Below, in pieces: positions 7,718-14,449 of a stretch of 55,529 nt of DNA. The stretch is from the NCBI GenBank assembly GCA_024694565.1, contig JAILJR010000105.1, positions 1-55,529 on the forward strand, in the 5' to 3' direction. A program made the translations under genes and the position numbers. The stretch's first letter is position 1. Every line of letters begins with the position of its first letter. This stretch comes from Butyrivibrio sp. (GTDB taxonomy: Bacteria > Bacillota > Clostridia > Lachnospirales > Lachnospiraceae). The notes below the pieces were generated by a model. That model was not told the origin of the DNA. It saw nothing but the letters and a program-made list of their open reading frames with translations, and did not search any database.

Positions 7718-7864
7718 TGTAGCTATTCAGAGCCAGGCTGAAATATTTGAAAATGCATATGCCGAACCGGCTTTAGAAGATGCATTTTCAGGTATTTCCA
7801 TTTGGCGGATATCCGACAACGAGGAAACGCCTGCGTTTCCGGGTCTTGGCCCTGAATAGTTACA
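7718..7864 (+). ncRNA. structured intergenic element, predicted multibranch RNA fold
   Basis: This 147-nt stretch folds by eye into a closed multibranch structure. An outer 18-bp stem (7718-7735 with 7847-7864) encloses a long arm (7740-7758 with 7780-7798) tipped by GCCG-AAC-CGGC. Two further elements follow: the palindrome CGGATATCCG (7806-7815) and an 8-bp hairpin GGAAACGC/GCGTTTCC (7823-7840). Three imperfect positions are G-U pairs only if the plus strand is transcribed, which supports a plus-strand RNA. One A-C mismatch remains. It ends 67 nt before the GH5 gene. I do not recognise it as a known riboswitch. Confidence 0.5.
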
Positions 7865-7931
7865 TATATTTTTAATCAGTTCCTAAGGTGATTGCAGGCA
7901 ATTAATCGTGTTAGAGAGAAGGGAAACAGTT

Positions 7932-8963
7932 ATGAGGAAATTTGAAGGTTACCAGAAGGGCGTAAATCTGGGAGGATGGCTCTCACAGGCTGATGAGAAG
8001 ACAAGGGAGCACTATGATACTTTTATCGGGAAAGCGGATATTGAGAGAATTGCCGGATGGGGATGCGACCATGTTCGTCTTCCTATCGATTACATTGTGA
8101 TCGAGGGTGAGGATGGTGAGATGCTCGAGGAAGGCTATAAGTATGTGGACAGCTGCCTTGAGTGGTGCAGGAAATCTGGTCTGAATATTCTTATCGATAT
8201 GCACAATACATACGGGTATACATTTGATCCGCTTGAGGAGAATGATAAAGAGATCTTCTTCCATAATGAGAAGCTTCAGGAACGCTTTTTCACTATGTGG
8301 GACAGAATCTCGAAGAGATATGCAGGACAGAAGGATGTTGCGTTTGAGCTTCTTAACGAAGTAATCTCTCCCGACGTGGCAGAGAGCTGGAATGCCATTG
8401 CTGACAAAGCTGTCGATGTAATCAGGAAGAATGCTCCGGACAGCTATGTGGTAATTGGCGGAGTTTGCTATAATAATGTAAGAAGTGTACCGCTCCTGAA
8501 TCCACCCAAGGATGATCACATTGTTTACAATTTCCACTGCTATGAGCCTATGATCTTTACACATCAGAGAGCATGGTGGATGAAGGAGATGCCTAAGGAC
8601 ATCACGGTAGAATATCCGGCTACTACTGCTGAGTATTCAGAAAAGTCAAAGGAACTGGATCCAAACTGGGCAGGAGCAATCCTGAAAATGAAGGTAAAGG
8701 AGACCAGTGCAGAGTACTTTGCAGAATTATTCGAGCCTGCTGTTGAGGCTGCTACCAGGAATAACGCTCCGCTCTACTGCGGTGAGTACGGTGTAATCGA
8801 TCAGGCACCGCCGGAGTCGTCAATAAGATGGATCAAGGACATCCATGATGCTTTTGAGAAATATGGGATTGGAAGATCCCTCTGGGTTTATAAGGAGAAG
8901 GACTTTGGAATTATCGGTCCGCACTATGACAGTGTGAGGGATGAAATGGTCAAGAGTCTGTAA
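7932..8963 (+). CDS. GH5-family glycoside hydrolase, no signal peptide
   Basis: This 343-residue protein has the GH5 TIM-barrel pattern. KGVNLGGWLSQ is near the start, CDHVRLPIDY follows, the acid/base Glu lies in FELLNEV (E143), and the nucleophile Glu lies in CGEYGV (E285). It should cleave beta-glucosidic links, as endoglucanases and exo-glucanases of this family do. No signal peptide is present, so it probably acts on imported oligosaccharides in the cytoplasm. The start ATG 7932 follows GAGAAGGGA; an upstream ATG-like frame from 7908 is less likely. A structured element precedes it and a shared terminator follows. Confidence 0.9.
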   Translation: MRKFEGYQKGVNLGGWLSQADEKTREHYDTFIGKADIERIAGWGCDHVRLPIDYIVIEGEDGEMLEEGYKYVDSCLEWCRKSGLNILIDMHNTYGYTFDPLEENDKEIFFHNEKLQERFFTMWDRISKRYAGQKDVAFELLNEVISPDVAESWNAIADKAVDVIRKNAPDSYVVIGGVCYNNVRSVPLLNPPKDDHIVYNFHCYEPMIFTHQRAWWMKEMPKDITVEYPATTAEYSEKSKELDPNWAGAILKMKVKETSAEYFAELFEPAVEAATRNNAPLYCGEYGVIDQAPPESSIRWIKDIHDAFEKYGIGRSLWVYKEKDFGIIGPHYDSVRDEMVKSL

Positions 8964-9022
8964 GCCATAGATCTAATGAGCCGGCAGGCGAGCTTTCACC
9001 GGTTGGCATCATCAAATGTAAT

Positions 9023-9083
9023 GAATCAAAAAGGTCGTGAGGAAAAGTATTGGCTTTACTTTCCCTCACGACCTTTTTGATTC
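9023..9083. terminator. bidirectional terminator shared by GH5 and AraC genes
   Basis: Perfect 20-bp arms (9023-9042 and 9064-9083) carry A-runs and T-runs on both sides. The right arm is also the last codons of the convergent AraC gene, so the terminator is partly coding. Confidence 0.85.
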
Positions 9084-9934
9084 TGCTTTCTGAATTGAAG
9101 CGGCGTCATTCCAAATTCTTTTTTGAAGCTGGCTGCCATATTGCCCGGATAGGAGAAGCCACATTCAAGAGAAATGTCCATTATTGACTGGTTTGTGGTC
9201 AGCAGCAGATTCTGGACATGCTTAAGGCGTGTCAGACAGAGGTACTCGGAAAACGGAGTGCCGAGCTGAGCGGCAAAAAGTCTTGAGAAATAAGAAACTG
9301 AGTAGCCCGAAACGGTAGCGATGTCTTCAATCTTAAGATCATTTCGATAATTCTTTTCCATATAATAGACAGCATCCATGATTGGCTTGGACAGCTCGGC
9401 ATTATGCAGAGTTGACAAGGAATTATCAGCCTGTCCCTTGTCGTGGACCTCCATAAGAAGGCTGCAGAGCATATGCCTAATGCGCAAAAGTGCATACTGC
9501 TTTCCCTCATCATTGTCAGCTTCTTCATACCTACGGTAGGCTTGCAGCAACATTTCGGCAAGATAAAAGATTTCTCCTTTATCCTCCTCTGAAAAGTGTT
9601 TTGGGAGTGAGTTAAATATCTGATCAAGATACTGACTGCCAACCTCTGTTACAAAGTCTTCGACGAATTCGGGAGAGAATTTGAGCAGATAGCTCTCGTA
9701 CTGTTCATTTGAGGCGGGGATGGTGCGGTGATACAGATAGGGAGGGATGGCATTGAGATATCCTGCGTGGAGAGTGTATGTCATAGTAGGGGTAATGACC
9801 TTCCTGTCGCCGCGGATGATAAAGCCGATGGAATAATGATCCGATGCAACTTCCATGGAAGGCATCTCATAATCCGATGCAAGTAATCTGTGTGAAATTG
9901 TGAAGGGCTGCCCCTTAGGTAATGGTAGTGCCAT
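9056..9934 (-). CDS. AraC-family transcriptional regulator
   Basis: This 292-residue protein has an N-terminal cupin-like sensor domain (about 1-130, with GFIIRGDRKVI) and a C-terminal double HTH (about 185-285). The HTH contains IEDIATVSGYSVSYFSRLFA and MDISLECGFSYPGNMAASFK, ending MTPLQFRKQNQ. It faces away from the MATE gene at 10280 and may control it, or the GH5 gene, in response to a sugar; this is inferred from position. An AGGAG site precedes the ATG at 9934. Its 3' end forms one arm of the terminator at 9023-9083. Confidence 0.92.
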   Translation of the reverse strand: MALPLPKGQPFTISHRLLASDYEMPSMEVASDHYSIGFIIRGDRKVITPTMTYTLHAGYLNAIPPYLYHRTIPASNEQYESYLLKFSPEFVEDFVTEVGSQYLDQIFNSLPKHFSEEDKGEIFYLAEMLLQAYRRYEEADNDEGKQYALLRIRHMLCSLLMEVHDKGQADNSLSTLHNAELSKPIMDAVYYMEKNYRNDLKIEDIATVSGYSVSYFSRLFAAQLGTPFSEYLCLTRLKHVQNLLLTTNQSIMDISLECGFSYPGNMAASFKKEFGMTPLQFRKQNQKGREGK

Positions 9935-9960
9935 TGGACTCCTGCTGATACTTGGTGTAC

Positions 9961-10018
9961 GGTGCTGCTTTTGGTGTCGTCAAATTGCTGGTGCTGCTTT
10001 TTGCTGCCGTCAAATAAC
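9961..10018 (+). repeat. two 29-bp tandem repeat units
   Basis: Units at 9961-9989 and 9990-10018 both start GGTGCTGCTTTT and both contain CGTCAAAT. They sit where the left half and centre of a family A element would be, directly before its right half. Confidence 0.65.
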
Positions 10019-10019
10019 C

Positions 10020-10105
10020 CGCGAAAGGAGCGAAAGCGTGCCCGAAGTGATTGTACTATATGCACATCCGGAGCCGGACTTGTGAGCTTTTGTCGGTCAA
10101 CTCAT
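10020..10105 (+). repeat. family A repeat, right half only
   Basis: The segment starts GCGAAAGGAGCGAAAGCGTG and continues through the right terminal arm to GTCAACTCAT. It matches the right half of the full copy at 52749-52945. The left half and central hairpin are missing. Confidence 0.8.
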
Positions 10106-10111
10106 AGGTAT

Positions 10112-10158
10112 AAAATCATGATGATATGAATTCATGATGACATGAATTCATGATTTTC
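10112..10158. promoter_or_regulatory. nested palindromic operator-like site
   Basis: Two direct copies of ATGAATTCATGAT (10126-10138 and 10142-10154) each contain a palindrome. Outer arms AAAATCATGA (10112-10121) and TCATGATTTT (10149-10158) enclose them. The 16-bp spacing and location between the AraC and MATE genes suggest a regulator-binding site. Confidence 0.5.
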
Positions 10159-10235
10159 GCAATCATTATCAATAGTTATAATTAGAAAATTATTATAAAA
10201 AGTTAGAAAATATAGCGTGTAAGGATGATTAAGTA

Positions 10236-10264
10236 TTGACAGGTTGTCGGGCGACTCATGATAT
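10236..10264 (+). promoter_or_regulatory. predicted sigma-A promoter of the MATE gene
   Basis: TTGACA (10236-10241), a 17-nt spacer and TGATAT (10259-10264) lie just upstream of the MATE start. The spacer contains the right terminus of a family A repeat (TTGTCGGGCGACTCATG, 10244-10260). Confidence 0.65.
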
Positions 10265-10279
10265 GTAAGAGGAATGTAA

Positions 10280-11692
10280 ATGGTCAGGACTGGGATGAAT
10301 AAGAAAAAGATAGATATGACTCAGGGCAGCATTATCAGAAATGTAATTATGTTTGCCATACCAATTGTGATAGGAAACATATTGCAGCAGCTGTACACTA
10401 CAGTTGACACCCTTGTGGTAGGAAGGTACTGCGGAGATGCTTCACTGGCGGCAGTGGGAACCAGCTCGCAACCGGTTGAAGTGCTGTTGTGTATCTTTTT
10501 GGGAATCGGGTCAGGGGTGTCGATACTGATATCGCAGAGAATAGGAGCAGGAGATGAGGAGAAAGTCAAAGACATTGCGGAAACGGCAACATCATTCGTG
10601 TACATGGCGGGGGTACCGATTGCGCTACTTGGTTATTTAGGAGCGCCGGTGATACTGAAAATCATGGGTGTCCCGGAGAATGTTCTTGACCAGGCTGTAG
10701 TATATACCAGACTTGTTCTTTTTGGAGCGCTTGGGAATATTGGATATAACATGAATGCGGGAATTCTAAGGGGCATTGGTGACAGCATGGCATCGCTGTG
10801 GTTTCTATTTGTCTCTGGGATTTCAAATGTTATCCTGGATCTTGTGCTGGTAGCCGGTCTTAGAATGGATGTAGGCGGGGCCGCCATGGCAACAAGTATC
10901 TCAATGGTTTTATCGTGGGTGACAAGCGTTATCTATATCAAGAGAAAGTACCCTGAGCTTGGCTTTACTTTTTTACCAAGAAGAATTCATGGTGATGATA
11001 TGAAGAGTATTCTTGCCATAGGTCTTCCTGTCGGGCTAAATAACTCGCTCTTTTCCTTTGGACATATGGCTATGCAGACGCTTGTCAATGCACAGGGCTA
11101 TCAGTTCATGGCAGGAGCTTCTGTTGCCGGAAGGCTGACCGGAATCACCAATGTAGCTATCACGGCGGTATCGGCGGCTGCGGCTACATTCTCGGGGCAG
11201 AACTTTGGCGCAAAGAGATTTGACAGACTTAGACAGGGATATATCCTGATTCCGTTAATTAACGGAGTGGTTACGCTGGTGCTGGGGCTTTTGTTTATTT
11301 CCTTCAGAATGCCTGTTCTGGGACTGTTTTCAAAGGATCCGACAGTGCTTATGTATGCGGGCAGGTATGCCGTAGCAATAATGCTTTCCCAGTGGTGCTA
11401 TGCTGTGTTTAACAGTATTTCCAATATTGTTAACGGCGTGGGATTCGTAAAATACACAACTGTTATTAATCTGATGATGCTCTGGGCAGTAAGGATTCCG
11501 GCTGCTTACATAATAAACAGATATTTTGACGGAACCTTTATTATGCTCTGTTTCCCCATTTCCTTCGTATTTGGGATGATATGTATGATAGGATATTACA
11601 TCTTTTCTCCAAGCTTCGGTGAGATTATCGGAAAAAAAGAAAGCAGGACATTTCATGGACAAGGAATAAGGGAAATGATTCCTGCGAAGTAA
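10280..11692 (+). CDS. MATE-family multidrug/metabolite exporter
   Basis: This protein of about 470 residues has twelve predicted membrane segments and the typical MATE opening (GSIIRNVIMFAIPIVIGNIL, then LYTTVDTLVVGRYCGDASLA). The two six-helix halves are visible, with VNAQGYQFMAGASVAGRL opening motifs of the second half. It should export a cationic or organic compound using a Na+ or H+ gradient; the substrate is unknown. AGAGGAA precedes ATG 10280; ATG 10295 is an alternative. It is transcribed away from the AraC gene and ends in a strong terminator. Confidence 0.93.
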   Translation: MVRTGMNKKKIDMTQGSIIRNVIMFAIPIVIGNILQQLYTTVDTLVVGRYCGDASLAAVGTSSQPVEVLLCIFLGIGSGVSILISQRIGAGDEEKVKDIAETATSFVYMAGVPIALLGYLGAPVILKIMGVPENVLDQAVVYTRLVLFGALGNIGYNMNAGILRGIGDSMASLWFLFVSGISNVILDLVLVAGLRMDVGGAAMATSISMVLSWVTSVIYIKRKYPELGFTFLPRRIHGDDMKSILAIGLPVGLNNSLFSFGHMAMQTLVNAQGYQFMAGASVAGRLTGITNVAITAVSAAAATFSGQNFGAKRFDRLRQGYILIPLINGVVTLVLGLLFISFRMPVLGLFSKDPTVLMYAGRYAVAIMLSQWCYAVFNSISNIVNGVGFVKYTTVINLMMLWAVRIPAAYIINRYFDGTFIMLCFPISFVFGMICMIGYYIFSPSFGEIIGKKESRTFHGQGIREMIPAK

Positions 11693-11724
11693 ACAGATAA
11701 AATGCGTACATATGATTGTTGGTG

Positions 11725-11763
11725 AAAAAGAGCCCGGCAGGATACGTCCTGTCGGGCTCTTTG
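11725..11763. terminator. strong bidirectional terminator
   Basis: Arms AGCCCGGCAGGA and TCCTGTCGGGCT with a four-base loop are flanked by A5 on the left and TTT on the right. It lies between the convergent MATE and NhaC genes. Confidence 0.9.
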
Positions 11764-11771
11764 CATTGATT

Positions 11772-13328
11772 TTACTTTGCGGTCCCTTGTATACCGCCGA
11801 TATTCGCTTTTTTGATAATAAACATTGTGCATACCATGAGTATTATGCCAATTGGAAGACACAAAAACCAGGTCCTTAAAAAGCCTGAGATAATGTAAAC
11901 TACGAATGAGACTGCTGCAGCGGTAAGCGCATATGGAAGCTGTGTGGAAACGTGATCTATGTGATTGCATTGAGCTCCGGCACTTGCCATGATCGTGGTA
12001 TCGGATATAGGTGAGCAGTGGTCTCCGCACACAGCACCTGCCATGCACGCAGAGATTGAGATTATCATAAGCTCATTCCCCATATTCCCACCAAACACAC
12101 TGACAACGATGGGGATCAGGATGCCAAAGGTTCCCCAGGATGTTCCGGTTGCGAATGCAAGAAATGCACCTACAACGAATACAAAAGCCGGAAGAAAGCT
12201 CATCAGAGCGCCGTTATCTGCTATGTTGGCAACAAGGCCTGCCACGTAAACTGCTGCTCCGAGTGAATCTGTCATTGACTTGAGCGTCCATGCAAAGGTA
12301 AGAACGAGGATGGCCGGAACCATGCTCTTAAAGCCTTCAGGTATTGCATTCATACACTCTCCGAAGCTAAGAACCCCTGTTGCGATATAGAAAATGATCG
12401 TGATGATAAGGGCGATCACGGATCCGTAAACCAGGCCAACAGAAGCATCTGAGTTGGAAAAGGCATCAATGAAGTTTACCCCTGCAAAAAAGTCGCCGGT
12501 ATATATCATGCCGATAACACAGCAGATAATAAGTGTAATTATCGGCAGTACCAGATGTATGACCTTTCCCTTTTGAGATACAGGGGGATGCGGCTGATCC
12601 TCAGCACCTGTAAGGCTTGGATTCTTTTGCTTGGAGCTGCTTGCCTTACTGTCGCTTCCGTTTACCTTGGCATTCAACTCGGCAAGCTTCATTGGACCGT
12701 AGTCGAAGTCAAGAAAAGTCAGGCTCAGCATCATCGCAAGTGTGAGGAAGGCATAGAAGTTATAGGGGATTGCCCTTACAAAGAGTGTCAGTCCGTTTGC
12801 TCCGTCGACAAAGCCTGTTACAGCTGCAGCCCAGGATGAAATGGGAGCAATTATACAGACTGGAGCTGCTGTGGCATCAATAAGGTATGCCAGCTTTTCT
12901 CTTGAGATTTTGTGCTTGTCTGTAAGGGGCTTCATGACTGAACCGACTGTCAGACAGTTGAAGTAGTCGTCTATGAAGATCATTACCCCAAGAAGAATGG
13001 TTGCTACCTGAGCTCCTGCCTTGGTCTTTACATGGGTCACTGCCCATTTGCCAAAGGCAGCGGAGCCGCCGGCTCTGTTCATCAGCATGACCATGCTTCC
13101 AAGAACTACAAGAAAGATCAGGATACCGACATTCCACGAGTCAGAAAGCTGTGCAATCATCCCGTCCACAAAGACGTGGGATATTGTGCCCGTGAAGCTG
13201 AATCCCGAATAAAGAATACCTCCCACAAGAATGCCGATGAAAAGAGATGAGTATACCTCTTTTGTTATAAGCGCAAGGGCTATGGCAATCAGCGGTGGAA
13301 GGAGTGACCAAAATGTGTCAACAAACAT
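11772..13328 (-). CDS. NhaC-family Na+/H+ antiporter
   Basis: This 518-residue protein is a polytopic membrane protein. It starts MFVDTFWSLLPPLIAIALAL and contains the motifs IFIDDYFNCLTVGSVMKPLT and SPISDTTIMASAGAQCNHID, which are characteristic of NhaC-type antiporters. It probably exchanges Na+ for H+, or Na+-lactate for H+-malate as some relatives do. A hydrophilic loop at about 265-300 separates the two halves. AGGAGG lies eight bases before the ATG at 13328; the longer upstream frame to 13463 has no ribosome-binding site. Confidence 0.9.
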   Translation of the reverse strand: MFVDTFWSLLPPLIAIALALITKEVYSSLFIGILVGGILYSGFSFTGTISHVFVDGMIAQLSDSWNVGILIFLVVLGSMVMLMNRAGGSAAFGKWAVTHVKTKAGAQVATILLGVMIFIDDYFNCLTVGSVMKPLTDKHKISREKLAYLIDATAAPVCIIAPISSWAAAVTGFVDGANGLTLFVRAIPYNFYAFLTLAMMLSLTFLDFDYGPMKLAELNAKVNGSDSKASSSKQKNPSLTGAEDQPHPPVSQKGKVIHLVLPIITLIICCVIGMIYTGDFFAGVNFIDAFSNSDASVGLVYGSVIALIITIIFYIATGVLSFGECMNAIPEGFKSMVPAILVLTFAWTLKSMTDSLGAAVYVAGLVANIADNGALMSFLPAFVFVVGAFLAFATGTSWGTFGILIPIVVSVFGGNMGNELMIISISACMAGAVCGDHCSPISDTTIMASAGAQCNHIDHVSTQLPYALTAAAVSFVVYIISGFLRTWFLCLPIGIILMVCTMFIIKKANIGGIQGTAK

Positions 13329-13420
13329 ATGAAATTTCCTCCTGACAATACTTTTTATATATAGTAGCAAATTTTTTGATTTAAAGCGATAAAGAAATAA
13401 AATTTTGCTCATAATTTTGG

Positions 13421-13438
13421 CGGGCAACTGATTGCAAC
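13421..13438 (+). repeat. degenerate family B right-end remnant
   Basis: CGGGCAACTGATTGCAAC resembles the right terminus of family B elements (GGCAACTGAATTGCAA at 17339-17407) with a one-base loss. The match is short and may be chance. Confidence 0.3.
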
Positions 13439-13551
13439 ATATACTTGAATTTGAATCTTTCAAAATGTAATATTAAATAGAAGTAGATGATCACATCCTG
13501 AGGGATCTGCAGGTCAGGAATCCGTCGGGATCTATGTTGGAGGGAAAAAAG

Positions 13552-14202
13552 ATGAAAATATGTGCTAACTGCGGGAACCAGGTTCCCGACGATGCTGTTT
13601 TTTGCAACAACTGCGGAAGTTCGCTGGCTTCAGACAGTGCTGCTCCTGCACCTGAAGTGAATGCTGCCGCTCCAAATCAGGAGGCTGCACCAATGCAGCA
13701 GCAACCGGCACCTGCACCTGTACCGGGACCACAACCGGGTGCGCAGGGACCTCAGCCAGGGATGCAGCAGAATTTCCAGGGGGCTTATCAGCAGGCACCT
13801 AACGGACAGATGCCTAACGGGCAGATGCCTTATCAGCAGCCGTATCCTCAATATCAGGCTGTAGACGTATCAGACCACACAGCTGATTTTGATGCAAAGG
13901 ATATTGCAGATAACAAGCTATTTGCCATGCTTCCTTATTTCTTTGGCTGCCTGTCAGGTGTATTGGCCGGCATTTATATCAAGGACTCTGAGTTTATTAA
14001 GTTCCATACCAAGAATACCATCAGGCTTGCAATTGCTGAGATTCTTTGCCTGATAGTTATGATCATTCCGTTTATCGGATGGATGATAGGCGGAATCCTG
14101 CTGGTGGTGATGGGGGTAGTGCGCATCATAGGCATGGTATATGTGTGCCAGGGCAAAGCAAAGGATCTTCCGATCGTAGGAAGCATCGGATTTTTAAAGT
14201 AA
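13552..14202 (+). CDS. zinc-ribbon, Pro/Gln-rich, membrane-anchored protein
   Basis: This 216-residue protein has three parts. An N-terminal zinc ribbon shows CANCGNQVPDDAVFCNNCG. A Pro/Gln/Gly/Ala-rich linker occupies about 30-115. A C-terminal membrane domain (about 128-216) has FAMLPYFFGCLSGVLAGIYI and two more hydrophobic segments. The layout is common in Firmicute envelope proteins and the membrane part resembles Tic20/DUF4870-type domains. Function is unknown. GGAGGG sets the start at 13552. It stands alone with its own terminator. Confidence 0.8.
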   Translation: MKICANCGNQVPDDAVFCNNCGSSLASDSAAPAPEVNAAAPNQEAAPMQQQPAPAPVPGPQPGAQGPQPGMQQNFQGAYQQAPNGQMPNGQMPYQQPYPQYQAVDVSDHTADFDAKDIADNKLFAMLPYFFGCLSGVLAGIYIKDSEFIKFHTKNTIRLAIAEILCLIVMIIPFIGWMIGGILLVVMGVVRIIGMVYVCQGKAKDLPIVGSIGFLK

Positions 14203-14218
14203 AAAGAGATAATGTCGG

Positions 14219-14250
14219 ATGGGCTGTCTGTTGCGGGCAGCCCATTTTTG
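14219..14250 (+). terminator. intrinsic terminator of the zinc-ribbon gene
   Basis: ATGGGCTG and CAGCCCAT pair around an 11-nt loop and are followed by TTTTG. Confidence 0.85.
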
Positions 14251-14292
14251 CATGATATGGTAAGTGACTGTTAATAATAATCAAGTAAAATG

Positions 14293-14381
14293 ATTAATAA
14301 TGGTATATATACATTGTCCATTAATGTGCTATCATAATATTCATCATCTTAATTGATTTATTTTTAATTTGCTTATATAAT
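14293..14381 (+). promoter_or_regulatory. promoter and operator-like repeats of the leuA-araC fusion
   Basis: TTGATT (14353-14358), 17 nt and TATAAT (14376-14381) form a good sigma-A promoter. Upstream, ATTAATAATGG (14293-14303) and CCATTAAT (14318-14325) form an imperfect inverted repeat in AT-rich DNA. This would suit an AraC-type protein that controls its own gene. No T-box or leader peptide rich in Leu codons was seen. Confidence 0.55.
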
Positions 14382-14449
14382 ATATGTCAAGCAATAAGAA
14401 GTCCTTTTAAACAGGGGAAATAAAAAATATCAAAGGTAGGAGTATTGTT

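Noticed and set aside
14250..14449. T-box or leucine attenuator before leuA
   Set aside because: No run of Leu codons, no T-box sequence and no terminator hairpin lies between the promoter and the start codon.
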